NCBI RefSeq assembly: GCF_014644455.1
Contig: NZ_BMKS01000017.1
Coordinates: 1 to 64,000, forward strand
Source: Caldovatus sediminis
GTDB lineage: Bacteria; Pseudomonadota; Alphaproteobacteria; Acetobacterales; Acetobacteraceae
DNA: 64,000 nt
Reading direction: 5' to 3'
Numbering within the stretch: position 1 is the stretch's first letter; every line of letters begins with the position of its first letter. Under the pieces are notes generated by a model, which saw only the letters and a program-made list of their open reading frames with translations, ran no database searches and was not told the origin of the DNA. Made by a program: the position numbers and the translations under genes. Below, one piece after another: positions 48,952-58,590 of this stretch.

Positions 48952-49236
48952 TCAGGCGTCCTCGGTGTCGGGCTGCGCGAGGTCCTGCGGACCCCGCACC
49001 GAGTCGGCGTCCGCGGCCGGCGGCGGTGGCGTGCGGGCGAGGATCTCCGGGCGCACCGCGCGGTCCTCGGCGACGCGCCAGCCGGCCTCCTCGTAACGGG
49101 CGATCATTTCCTCGTGCCGGTCGGAGCCGTAAGTGGCGATCGCCCGGCCCTCGGCGTCGAGGACGTCGGTGCCGCGATCGTCGGTGACGATGCGGAGGCG
49201 GCCCCCGTCGGGCCGATGCAGTTCGGTCTGGCGCAT
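48952..49236 (-). CDS. Small conserved-looking hypothetical protein
   Basis: The 94-residue product reads as a short beta-rich module followed by a helix: HRPDGGRLRIVTDDRGTDVLDAEGRAIATYGSDRHEEMIARYEEAGWRVAEDRA, then a Pro-rich acidic tail. I recognise no family. ATG 49236 has a strong GGAGGGAGAGGGG site directly upstream. It could be a stress or DNA-associated small protein, but nothing shows this. Confidence 0.6.
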   Translation of the reverse strand: MRQTELHRPDGGRLRIVTDDRGTDVLDAEGRAIATYGSDRHEEMIARYEEAGWRVAEDRAVRPEILARTPPPPAADADSVRGPQDLAQPDTEDA

Positions 49237-49460
49237 CCCCTCTCCCTCCGCGGCGGCAGGCGCCGCCGCCTGGCGCGGCTGGCCGGGGCGGCGTCCGCTC
49301 CGGAGGGGGCCGCGCACGCCCTCGCTGCCCGACCCGCAGGCTATGGTGCGGGCCGCGGGGGCCCCTTGACCGGCATCAATGCGGGCCGCGGGCCGGCTTC
49401 GATCATCCGCGCGCCGGCCGGGAGACCGATCCCCCGGCCGGGCGAAGGGAGATCACGAGC

Positions 49461-49976
49461 ATGGCGCGCCTCACCGACAAGGCCTGGTCGCCCTACCTGG
49501 CGGGGGCGGCGATCGGGCTGCTGCAGATCCCTGCCTTCCTCCTCCTCGGCACGGCGCTCGGCACCTCCTCCTCCTACGTCACGGTCGCGGCCGCGGCGGC
49601 CGAGGTGTTCGATCCCGGCATCCGCGCCATCCGCTACGCCGCGGCGCATCTCGATGGCGCCAAGAACTGGTGGCAGGTCGCGCTGGTCGTCGGCATCGCG
49701 CTCGGCGCGCTGCTCTCCGCCTCGCTCTCCGGGACGCGGCGGCGGGGCATCGCGCCGGTCTGGCGGCGCGCGACCGGGCTCGGCCCCGGCGGGCGCTTCG
49801 GCATGGCCTTCGTCGGCGGCTTCGTGATGCTGCTCGGCGCGCGCATCGCCGACGGCTGCACCACCGGCCACGGCCTGTCCGGCATGGCGCAGCTCGCGAT
49901 CGGCTCCTTCATCGCCGTCGCCGCCATGTTCGCCGGCGGCATCGCCACGGCGATGCTGCTCCGTCCGGTGCGCTGA
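49461..49976 (+). CDS. YeeE/YedE family sulfur-compound transporter, subunit 1
   Basis: The 171-residue membrane protein has four to five helices and the signature GARIADGCTTGHGLSGMAQLAIGS, where the Cys and Gly residues line the thiosulfate channel in known YeeE. It is a half-size protein and is paired with the next gene, 13 bases downstream; together they equal one full-length transporter. ATG 49461 has GGGAG upstream. The pair probably imports or exports thiosulfate or sulfane sulfur. Confidence 0.88.
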   Translation: MARLTDKAWSPYLAGAAIGLLQIPAFLLLGTALGTSSSYVTVAAAAAEVFDPGIRAIRYAAAHLDGAKNWWQVALVVGIALGALLSASLSGTRRRGIAPVWRRATGLGPGGRFGMAFVGGFVMLLGARIADGCTTGHGLSGMAQLAIGSFIAVAAMFAGGIATAMLLRPVR

Positions 49977-49989
49977 GGGAGGAGACGCC

Positions 49990-50613
49990 ATGAGCGTGCT
50001 CAACGCCGTCCTGCTCGGCCTCGCGATGGGGATCGTCTTCGGCTTCCTGCTGGAGAAGAGCCGCGTGTTCGAGCCCGCGGTGATCCTCGGCCAGTTCCAG
50101 CTCCGCAACTTCATCATGCTGCGGGTGTTCCTCGCCGGCGTGGCGATGGGCCTCGTGGTGCTGGCGGCGCTGACCGGGTTCGGCCTCGCCAGGCTGGCGC
50201 CGAAGGCGACGCTGCCGGTGGCGGACGCGGTCGGGGGCCTGATCCTCGGCGCCGGCATCGCCCTCGCCGGCGCCTGCCCGGGCACGGTGCTGGCGCAGAT
50301 CGGCGCCGGCTACCGCGACCCCTGGTTCACCCTCGCCGGCGGGCTGCTCGGGGCGCTGGCCTTCACCTATGCCGAGCCCGCGCTCGCGCCCTGGATCGGC
50401 GCCGCGGGCCAGGGCCGGCTGACGCTCGACATGCTGCTCGGCGTGCCGTTCTGGGTCTTGGCGCTGGTCGTCGCGGCGGTGCTCGCCCTCGTCCTCCGGG
50501 CGATGGAGAGCTGGCGCCCCTGGCGCGCCGAGCTGGGCGAGGCCGCGGACGGCCTCCTGCCGCCCGCGGCGCCCGCGCCGCCCGCCGCGGGGCGGCCGCT
50601 GCCGGCGGAGTGA
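49990..50613 (+). CDS. YeeE/YedE family sulfur-compound transporter, subunit 2
   Basis: The 207-residue partner has LGLAMGIVFGFLLEKSRVFEPAVILGQFQLRNF, the usual start of the second half, and GLILGAGIALAGACPGTVLAQIGAGYRDPWFTLAGG, whose GACPGT Cys motif mirrors GCTTGHG in subunit 1. Five to six helices are visible. It ends in a Pro/Ala tail. A truncated YeeE relative lies at 32.7 kb, so the genome once had at least two such systems in this window. Confidence 0.88.
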   Translation: MSVLNAVLLGLAMGIVFGFLLEKSRVFEPAVILGQFQLRNFIMLRVFLAGVAMGLVVLAALTGFGLARLAPKATLPVADAVGGLILGAGIALAGACPGTVLAQIGAGYRDPWFTLAGGLLGALAFTYAEPALAPWIGAAGQGRLTLDMLLGVPFWVLALVVAAVLALVLRAMESWRPWRAELGEAADGLLPPAAPAPPAAGRPLPAE

Positions 50614-50633
50614 GACGGCCGGCCGGCAGCGCC

Positions 50634-52412
<1,779 letters not shown>

Positions 52413-52704
52413 CTGCAGACTCGCTCGTCCTCATCGTCGAAAACCTCTAGGGAACCGCCATGTCTCGGTTCACGCGCCGGCCGCGCGCCAGGCCGCCACG
52501 GGACCGCGCCCGGAGCCCGCAGGCACGGACCGGGAACTCCACCGACTGCGAGGGAGGGGGCGCGGCGACGTGGCGGCGCGTGCGTCATATGGGGATTCGG
52601 GCGCCCCGCGGCCACTCCTGGCGCGCGGCGGGCGGAGGAATCCGCGGCATTCGCCCGCGCGGGCGCCGGCCATCGGGGCGGGCCTTCCGCGCGCGGCCGG
52701 CCGG

Positions 52705-53382
52705 ATGGAGCACGTCATGGGCCACGTCGTCCTGCTCGGCGATTCCACCTTCGACAACGCCTCCCACCTCGGCCACGGCGAGCCCGACGTCGTGGCGCAG
52801 CTCCGCGCACGCCTGCCGGCCGCCGCGGGCTGGCGCGCGACGCTGCGCGCGGTGGACGGCGCCGTGACCGACGAGGTCGGCCTCCAGCTCGACCGCCTGC
52901 CGCCCGATGCGAGCCACCTCGTCGTCAGCGTGGGCGGCAACGACGCCCTCGGCCACGCGGAGGTCCTCGGGGAGGAAGTGCGCACGGTGGCGGAGGCGCT
53001 CGCCCGGATCGCCGGCATCGGGGCGCGGTTCCGGCGCCGCTACCGCGCGATGCTCGGGGCGGTGCTCGCGCGCGGGCTGCCGACCGCGGTCTGCACCATC
53101 TACGACGCGCGCCTGCCCGATCCGCGGCAGCGCGCGCTGGCGGCGGCCGCCCTGACCGCGTTCAACGACGTCATCACCCGCGAGGCCTTCGCCCGCGGCC
53201 TGCCGCTGATCGACCTGCGCCTGGTCTGCGACCGGGACGAGGACTACGCCAACCCGATCGAGCCCTCCGCGCGGGGCGGCGAGAAGATCGCGGCGGCGAT
53301 CGCCGACCTTCTCGCGCGCCACGACTTCGCCCGCCGCCGCTCCGAGGTGTTCGGGGGGGAAGGCGGCGACGGTCGCGGGTGA
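52705..53382 (+). CDS. SGNH/GDSL hydrolase family protein
   Basis: The 225-residue protein has block I VVLLGDSTFDN with the nucleophile Ser, block III VVSVGGNDALG with the oxyanion Asn, and a C-terminal block V with YANPIEPSARGGEKIA, where the expected catalytic DxxH has become EPSARGG, so the His is missing at its usual place. It may still be an esterase using another base, or inactive. No signal peptide is present. ATG 52705 or ATG 52717 may be used. It is convergent with the MDR dehydrogenase. Confidence 0.8.
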   Translation: MEHVMGHVVLLGDSTFDNASHLGHGEPDVVAQLRARLPAAAGWRATLRAVDGAVTDEVGLQLDRLPPDASHLVVSVGGNDALGHAEVLGEEVRTVAEALARIAGIGARFRRRYRAMLGAVLARGLPTAVCTIYDARLPDPRQRALAAAALTAFNDVITREAFARGLPLIDLRLVCDRDEDYANPIEPSARGGEKIAAAIADLLARHDFARRRSEVFGGEGGDGRG

Positions 53383-53385
53383 CGT

Positions 53386-54486
53386 TCAGCCCATCAGCAG
53401 GATCGGCTTGACCGCCATGCCGCTGACCAGGTCCTCGGCCGCGCGGTTCACCTCCTCGAGCGGGTACGTGCGGATGATCGGGTCCACCGGGAAGCGGTCC
53501 TGCCGGCGGAATTCCAGCAGCCGGGGAACGAGCACCGCAGGGGCGCAGCCGCCGAACAGGCTGCCGCGCACCGTGCGGCCGAGGAGCAGCCGCGTCAGGC
53601 CGAGCGTCGCCTCCGCGTCCTGCGGCCCCATCGCGGCGAGAGCGCAGACGCCGCCCGGCGCCAGGCACTCCACCGCCTGCCGCACCACGGCCGGTGCGCC
53701 GGTGGTGTCCAGCGAGAAGTCGGCGCCGGCGCCGGTGAGGTCGCGGATCGCCCCGACCGGCTCCAGCCCGTCGGGGTCCACGGTCATGGTCGCCCCGAAG
53801 GATTCCGCCAGCGCCAGCCGGCTGGCCTTGATGTCCACCGCGACGATCGGATGGCAGCCGGCGAGCCGCGCCGCGAGGACCGCGCCGAGCCCCGCCGCCC
53901 CGGCGCCGAAGATCGCGATCGAGTCGCCGGGGCGCGGGCGCAGCGTCCCGATGACCGCGCCGGCGCCGATCTGCACGTCGCCGCCGAGCGCCGCCAGGAC
54001 CGGCCAGGGCGCCTCCTCCGCCACGCGCACGAGGTTCTCCTCGCGCGCCAGGGCGTGGGTGGCGAAGGAGGACTGGCCGAAGAACGCCCCGGCGACCGGC
54101 GTCCCGTCGAGGCGGCGGAGCGGCGAGGAGCCGTCGCGCCGGACGCCGGAGAAGTTGATCTCGAACACGTCCGGACCGTAGGGCCACCCCGCCGGAGCCG
54201 CGCCCGGCCCCCGCTCGCCGGCGAGGAAGGTGAGCACGACCCGATCGCCCGGCGCGACGCCGCCCACGCCGGCGCCGACGCGCTCGACCCGGCCCGCCGC
54301 CTCCCGCCCCGGCACCGCCGGCAGCGGGGTGAGGAGCTCGCCATCGCGGACGCGCAGGTCGAGATGGCTTACCCCGGCGGCATGGATGCGCACGAGCACC
54401 TCGCCGTCGCGCGGGTCGCCGAGGTCGAGCTCCTCAATCGCGAAGGGCTCCCCCGCCCGCTGCGCGACCGCCGCCTTGACCCGCAT
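53386..54486 (-). CDS. Zinc-less aryl-alcohol-dehydrogenase-like MDR protein
   Basis: The 366-residue protein follows the zinc alcohol dehydrogenase (benzyl alcohol type) pattern along its length, including FGQSSFATHAL, IFGAGAAGLGAV and SLFGGCAPAVLVPRLLEF. Yet every zinc ligand is changed. The catalytic Cys of GVCHxD is Ser40 (GVSHLD), the His of GHE is Arg61 (GREAAG), the third Cys is Asp170 (LGGDVQ), and the four structural Cys are gone (AGERGPGAAPAGWPYG). The NAD site is intact. It may therefore be a zinc-independent reductase. ATG 54486 has AGGGAGA upstream. It is followed by the end of an SGNH gene. Confidence 0.85.
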   Translation of the reverse strand: MRVKAAVAQRAGEPFAIEELDLGDPRDGEVLVRIHAAGVSHLDLRVRDGELLTPLPAVPGREAAGRVERVGAGVGGVAPGDRVVLTFLAGERGPGAAPAGWPYGPDVFEINFSGVRRDGSSPLRRLDGTPVAGAFFGQSSFATHALAREENLVRVAEEAPWPVLAALGGDVQIGAGAVIGTLRPRPGDSIAIFGAGAAGLGAVLAARLAGCHPIVAVDIKASRLALAESFGATMTVDPDGLEPVGAIRDLTGAGADFSLDTTGAPAVVRQAVECLAPGGVCALAAMGPQDAEATLGLTRLLLGRTVRGSLFGGCAPAVLVPRLLEFRRQDRFPVDPIIRTYPLEEVNRAAEDLVSGMAVKPILLMG

Positions 54487-54532
54487 GGCTCGTCTCCCTT
54501 GCCTGCCCTTCCCGGCCCCGCCCCGCGCCGGC

Positions 54533-55099
54533 TCATGCGATCCCGAGGAAGGGGAAGGCCCGGCGCTCCTCGCGCGACCACAGCGACATACCCGCCCGGC
54601 CGCCGACGGTTTCGACCTGGATCGCGCAATCGGGGTCCTCGAGGTCCACGCGCGCCGGCGTGCCGGCGGCCTCGAGCGCGGCCAGCACGGCGTCGGCCAG
54701 GGCGCGCTCCTCCGCATGGGCGGAGAGGGCACCCTTCAGGCCGCGGCGGCGCACCCGCACCAGGAGGCTCCGCCCGGCCAGCCGCGGCAGCCAGCCGAGC
54801 GCCACCTCCCGCGCCCGCGCCTCGAACTCGGCGGGATCGCGGAAGTCGAAGGCGCGATCGGCGGGCACGACGTGCGAGACGAAGTTGCGCAGGCCCGGCG
54901 CCTCGGCGAGGGCCGCCGCGAACTCGGCGAGGAAGCGGCGCGGATCCTCCACGGTCATCACCAGCACGTTATGGAAGCCGGTCCGCCGGACCCTGCCCCA
55001 GCGCCGCAGGAGCCGGGACGCCTCGCGGAAGGTCCGCTCCGGCAGGGTGACGACGACGTTCCAGTCGGGCCGCGCGGCGGCGGCAGGCTCGCGTTCCAT
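54533..55099 (-). CDS. Stand-alone THUMP domain protein
   Basis: The 188-residue protein is almost only a THUMP RNA-binding domain: WNVVVTLPERTFREASRLLRRWGRVRRTGFHNVLVM, then SLLVRVRRRGLKGALSAHAEERALADAVLAAL and ARVDLEDPDCAIQVETVGGRAGMSLWSREE. THUMP domains bind tRNA acceptor stems and normally accompany a methylase, thiouridylase or acetylation partner (Tan1). No catalytic domain is present. ATG 55099 has GGGAGG upstream at a somewhat long distance. It diverges from rtcA, hinting at a joint RNA-processing role. Confidence 0.8.
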   Translation of the reverse strand: MEREPAAAARPDWNVVVTLPERTFREASRLLRRWGRVRRTGFHNVLVMTVEDPRRFLAEFAAALAEAPGLRNFVSHVVPADRAFDFRDPAEFEARAREVALGWLPRLAGRSLLVRVRRRGLKGALSAHAEERALADAVLAALEAAGTPARVDLEDPDCAIQVETVGGRAGMSLWSREERRAFPFLGIA

Positions 55100-55284
55100 C
55101 GGCGGCGCACGCCTCCCTGGACGGCAGGCGGATCGGGCCGGGGCCATCCGGCCCGGCCCCGCGCGGCAGGATCCCCGGCGCCGGGCCGGACCGCATTGCG
55201 CCCGGTCAAGGCGCGCGGCGGCCGGAGCGAGACAGGCTGCGCGCGTCTCGGACATCCGCAGGCGGTCCTCGCGGAGGGCAACGC

Positions 55285-56370
55285 GTGACCGGACCACTCG
55301 TTATCGACGGCGCGCATGGCGAGGGCGGCGGGCAGATCCTGCGCACCTCGCTCAGCCTCGCGGCGCTCACCGGGCGGCCGGTCCGCTTCGAGCGGATCCG
55401 CGCGGCCCGCCGCGTCCCGGGCCTCGCCGCCCAGCACCTGACGGCGGTCCGGGCCGCGGCGGCGCTCTGCGACGCACGGCTCGAGGGCGACCGCCTCGGC
55501 TCGCAGGCGCTGGAATTCGTGCCGCGGCGCGCGGTGGCGAGCGGCGCCTATACCTTCGACGTCTCGCTTGCCCGCGAGGGCGGCAGCGCCGGCTCGGCGC
55601 CGCTGGTGCTGCAGACCGTGCTGCTGCCGCTCGCCCTCGCCGCGGGCGAGAGCCGCCTGACGCTGCGGGGCGGCACGCACCTGCCGTGGAGCCCGAGCTT
55701 CGACTTCGTGCGCGACGTCTGGCTGCCGACCCTCGACCGGCTGGGGATCCGGGCGACGGTCGCGCTCGGCGCCTGGGGCTGGTACCCGGCCGGCGGCGGC
55801 GAGATCCGCGCCGTGATCGAGGGGCCGCCGCGGGGAGGCTCGGTCGCGGCGAGCGAGCTGACCGGGCGCGGGCCGCTGCGGCGCATCTTCGGGCGTGCCG
55901 TGGCGGCCAACCTCCCCGCCCACGTCGCGCAGCGCATGGCGGCGCGCGCCGGGGCGCTGCTCGCCGACGCCGCGGCGCCGGTCGAGATCCGCGCGGAGCG
56001 CGTCGCCGCCGCCTGCCCGGGCGCCGGGATCTTCCTCACCGCGGAATACGAGGCGGCGCGCGCCGGGTTCACCGCGCTCGGCGCGCGCGGCAGGCCGGCC
56101 GAGGCGGTGGCGGAGGAGGCCTGCGCCGCGCTGCGCGCGCACCGGGTGTCGGGCGCGGCGCTCGATCTCCACATGGGGGACCAGATCCTGCTGCCGCTGT
56201 GCGTCGCCGAGGGGCCGTCGCGCTACACGGTCGAGCGCGCGACGCCGCACCTCGAGACCAATGCCTGGGTGGTGGAGCAGTTCGGGATCGCGCGGGTGGC
56301 GCTCGGCCGCGCCGGGCTTGGCGGCGCCTGCGAGGTCACGGTGGCCCCGGCGCCGCGCCCCGGCCGCTGA
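55285..56370 (+). CDS. rtcA: RNA 3'-terminal phosphate cyclase
   Basis: The 361-residue RtcA converts RNA 3'-phosphate to the 2',3'-cyclic phosphate through an adenylated His. It has the cyclase signature LVIDGAHGEGGGQILRTSLSLAALTG, RVPGLAAQHLTAVRAAAAL, GGGEIRAVIEG, and the nucleophile His322 in TPHLETNAW. GTG 55285 is the start, with GGAGG six bases upstream. No rtcB ligase or rtcR regulator is adjacent; the divergent neighbour is the THUMP protein. The gene ends 135 bases before the convergent monooxygenase, and that gap holds a diverged dispersed repeat. Confidence 0.93.
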   Translation: MTGPLVIDGAHGEGGGQILRTSLSLAALTGRPVRFERIRAARRVPGLAAQHLTAVRAAAALCDARLEGDRLGSQALEFVPRRAVASGAYTFDVSLAREGGSAGSAPLVLQTVLLPLALAAGESRLTLRGGTHLPWSPSFDFVRDVWLPTLDRLGIRATVALGAWGWYPAGGGEIRAVIEGPPRGGSVAASELTGRGPLRRIFGRAVAANLPAHVAQRMAARAGALLADAAAPVEIRAERVAAACPGAGIFLTAEYEAARAGFTALGARGRPAEAVAEEACAALRAHRVSGAALDLHMGDQILLPLCVAEGPSRYTVERATPHLETNAWVVEQFGIARVALGRAGLGGACEVTVAPAPRPGR

Positions 56371-56387
56371 CCCCGCGCCGAGCGCGA

Positions 56388-56492
56388 GAGCCGACCGCCG
56401 ACGGCTGGGGACGGGCGGGAGCGCCAACCGCCCGGCACCAACGCGCGAGGGCCGTCGCGGCGAGCGCGGTCGCGCGGAACAGCGGAAGGCGC
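56388..56492 (-). repeat. Dispersed structured repeat, diverged copy C
   Basis: The first 40 bases match copies A and B well (CCGACGGCTGG, CGGGCGGGAGCG), the rest is weaker, roughly two thirds identical by eye. Like copy A it fills the gap between two convergent genes. It is too diverged to be certain in such GC-rich sequence. Confidence 0.45.
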
Positions 56493-56505
56493 CCGTCGCG
56501 CCCCC

Positions 56506-57858
56506 TCACTCCGCGGCGAGATCGGGCCGCGCCGCGGGCGCGGGTCGGACCGGCGGGCGCGGCAGGCCGTAGTGCGCGCGCAGCGTCCGGCCCGCGTATT
56601 CGCGGCGGAACAGCCCGCGGCGCTGCAGGATCGGGACCACCTCGGCGACGAAGGTGTCGAGCATCCCCGGCAGCACCGCCGGCATGACGTTGAACCCGTC
56701 CGCCGCGCCGGCCAGGAACCAGTCCTCGATCAGCGCCGCGACCTGCTCCGGCGTGCCGGCCATGGTGTAGTGGCCGCGCGCGCCGGCGAGGCGGTGCAGG
56801 AGCTGGCGCAGCGTCAGGCCCTCGCGCCGCACCAGGCCGAGGATCACCTCGGTGCGGCTGCGCGCCGCCTCCACCGTGCCGGGATCGGGGAAGTCCTCCG
56901 GCGAGAGCGGCCGGTCGAGCGGGAGGTGCGAGAAGTCGTGCCCGCCGAACCGGCCGGAGAGCCGCTTGCGGCCGACCTCGGGATCGCTGAGGTCGTTCAG
57001 CTCCCGCGCGATGCGCTGCGCCTCGGCCTCGGTCGAGCCGATCACCGGGCTGAGGCCGGGCAGGACCAGCACCTGCTCGGGGGCGCGCCCCTCGGCCGCG
57101 GCCAGCGCCTTGAGGTCGGCGTAGAATTCCCGCGCCGCCGCCTTCTCCTGGTGCGCGGTGAACACCGCCTCGGCGTGGCGCGCGGCGAAGCGCCGGCCGG
57201 TGTCCGAGGAGCCGGCCTGCACGAGGACCGGCCTCCCCTGCGGGCCGCGCGGCAGGTTCAGCGGCCCGGCGACGCGGTAGTACGCGCCCTGGTGGTTGAT
57301 CGGGCGGATGCCGCGCGGATCGGCGTAGGTGCCGGAGGCGCGGTCGTCCAGCACCGCGTCGTCCGCCCAGCTGTCCCAGAGGGCGGTGACGACCTGCATG
57401 AACTCCTCGGCGCGGGCGTAGCGCTCGGCGTGGCTGAGCTGCCGCTCGCCGCCGTAGTTCCCGGCCGCGGCGGCGAGCCAGGAGGTGACGATGTTCCAGC
57501 CGACGCGCCCGCCGCTGATGTGGTCGAGCGAGGCGAACTGCCGCGCCAGGTTGAACGGCTCGGTGTAGGTCGTCGAGGCGGTGGCGATCAGCCCGATCCG
57601 GCTGGTCGCGCCGGCCAGCGCCGCCAGCACGGTGATCGGCTCCAGCCAGGTGCGCGGCGCGTGCGCGACGTCGTCGCCGAGGGCGAGCTGGTCGGCGAGG
57701 AAGATCGAATCGAACAGCCCCGCCTCCGCCCGCTGCGCCAGGTCCTGGTAGTAGCGGATGTCCGTCAGCGGCAGCGGCGAGGCCGCCGGATGCCGCCAGG
57801 CGGCCTCGTGGTGCCCGCGGGCGTGGATGAAGAGGTTGAGATGCAGCTCCCGGGTCAT
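56506..57858 (-). CDS. LLM-class flavin-dependent monooxygenase (NtaA/SnaA/DszA family)
   Basis: The 450-residue FMN-dependent monooxygenase has the family landmarks HLNLFIHARGHHEAAWRHP, YYQDLAQRAEAGLFDSIFLADQL, LEPITVLAALAGATSRIGLIATAS, FASLDHISGGRVGWNIVTSW and VLVQAGSSDTGRRFAARHAEAVF, in the order seen in NtaA, SnaA and DszA. Members oxidise chelators, antibiotics, sulfones or sulfonates with FMNH2 from a separate reductase, which is not seen here. ATG 57858 has AAGGA upstream. It diverges from the ECF sigma-sulfite dehydrogenase operon, so a substrate that yields sulfite is a fair guess. Confidence 0.88.
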   Translation of the reverse strand: MTRELHLNLFIHARGHHEAAWRHPAASPLPLTDIRYYQDLAQRAEAGLFDSIFLADQLALGDDVAHAPRTWLEPITVLAALAGATSRIGLIATASTTYTEPFNLARQFASLDHISGGRVGWNIVTSWLAAAAGNYGGERQLSHAERYARAEEFMQVVTALWDSWADDAVLDDRASGTYADPRGIRPINHQGAYYRVAGPLNLPRGPQGRPVLVQAGSSDTGRRFAARHAEAVFTAHQEKAAAREFYADLKALAAAEGRAPEQVLVLPGLSPVIGSTEAEAQRIARELNDLSDPEVGRKRLSGRFGGHDFSHLPLDRPLSPEDFPDPGTVEAARSRTEVILGLVRREGLTLRQLLHRLAGARGHYTMAGTPEQVAALIEDWFLAGAADGFNVMPAVLPGMLDTFVAEVVPILQRRGLFRREYAGRTLRAHYGLPRPPVRPAPAARPDLAAE

Positions 57859-57984
57859 GCGGCGATCCTTCCGCGCCGTGCGGCGGCCCGCCCCGCGGGC
57901 GGGACGATCGTAGCGGGCTGCGCGACGCGCCGGCAACGCCGCCGACCGGACATGTGGCCCGCGCCGGGTTGCGGCGCGCCGGCC

Positions 57985-58011
57985 GGGAATAAATCCCGGG
58001 CGCCGGGCGTC
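57985..58011 (+). promoter_or_regulatory. Candidate ECF-type autoregulated promoter
   Basis: GGGAAT at 57985-57990 and CGTC at 58008-58011 are separated by 17 bases, the layout of ECF sigma -35 and -10 elements. The -35 part overlaps an inverted repeat CCGGGA-ATAAA-TCCCGG. It lies 50-75 bases before the preferred sigma start at 58062, and would exclude ATG 58014 as start because that lies next to the -10. ECF genes are often self-activating, which this position supports. Confidence 0.5.
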
Positions 58012-58061
58012 CCATGGGCGGAACACCCGACGCCCATGCCGAGCCCCTGCCGAAGGACCGG

Positions 58062-58589
58062 ATGCTGACCGATCGCGATGCGCGCATCGAGGCCGCGATC
58101 CCCGCGCTGCGCCGCTTCGCGTGGTCGCTGCTGCGCGATCCGCACGCCGCCGACGACCTCGTCCAGGACTGCCTGGAGCGCGCCCTGGGGCGCTGGCGCC
58201 TGCGGCGTCGCGACGGCGACCTCAGGGCGTGGCTGTTCGCCATCCTGTATCACGCCCACGTCAGCGGCCGGCGCCGCGAGGCGCGCCGCGCGCGCCTGCT
58301 CGGGGAGTTCGCCGGCCTGGCCGAGCAGGCGACCGCCGCGCACGCGCCGGACAGCGCGGTGCAGTGCGCCGAGGTGCTGCAGCACCTGGACTCGCTGCCC
58401 GAGGAGCAGCGGGCGACGCTGCTGCTCGTGGGGGTGGAGGGCCTCGGCTACGAGGAGACGGCCCGCGTCCTCGGCGTGCCGGTCGGCACGGTGATGTCGC
58501 GCCTCAGCCGCGGCCGCGAGCGCCTGCGCCGGCTGACCGAGGGCGGCGGCGAGCCGGCGGCGCCCGTCCCCCTGCGCGTGGTGCGATGA
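58062..58589 (+). CDS. ECF-type RNA polymerase sigma factor
   Basis: The 175-residue protein has region 2 (ALRRFAWSLLRDPHAADDLVQDCLERAL, with LRAWLFAILYHAHVS) and region 4 with the HTH LPEEQRATLLLVGVEGLGYEETARVLGVPVGTVMSRLSRGRERL. Regions 1 and 3 are absent, as in ECF factors. ATG 58062 has AAGGA five bases upstream. The next gene, one base after the stop, is its membrane anti-sigma factor. It probably drives its own operon, including sulfite dehydrogenase, from the promoter at 57985. In Sinorhizobium, ECF factors that respond to sulfite control a sulfite dehydrogenase, a useful parallel. Confidence 0.92.
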   Translation: MLTDRDARIEAAIPALRRFAWSLLRDPHAADDLVQDCLERALGRWRLRRRDGDLRAWLFAILYHAHVSGRRREARRARLLGEFAGLAEQATAAHAPDSAVQCAEVLQHLDSLPEEQRATLLLVGVEGLGYEETARVLGVPVGTVMSRLSRGRERLRRLTEGGGEPAAPVPLRVVR

Positions 58590-58590
58590 G

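Noticed and set aside
52413-52704. Open frame starting MSRFTRRPRARPPRDRARS
   Set aside because: Arg/Pro-rich with no family features and no good ribosome site; it runs into the SGNH gene in another frame.
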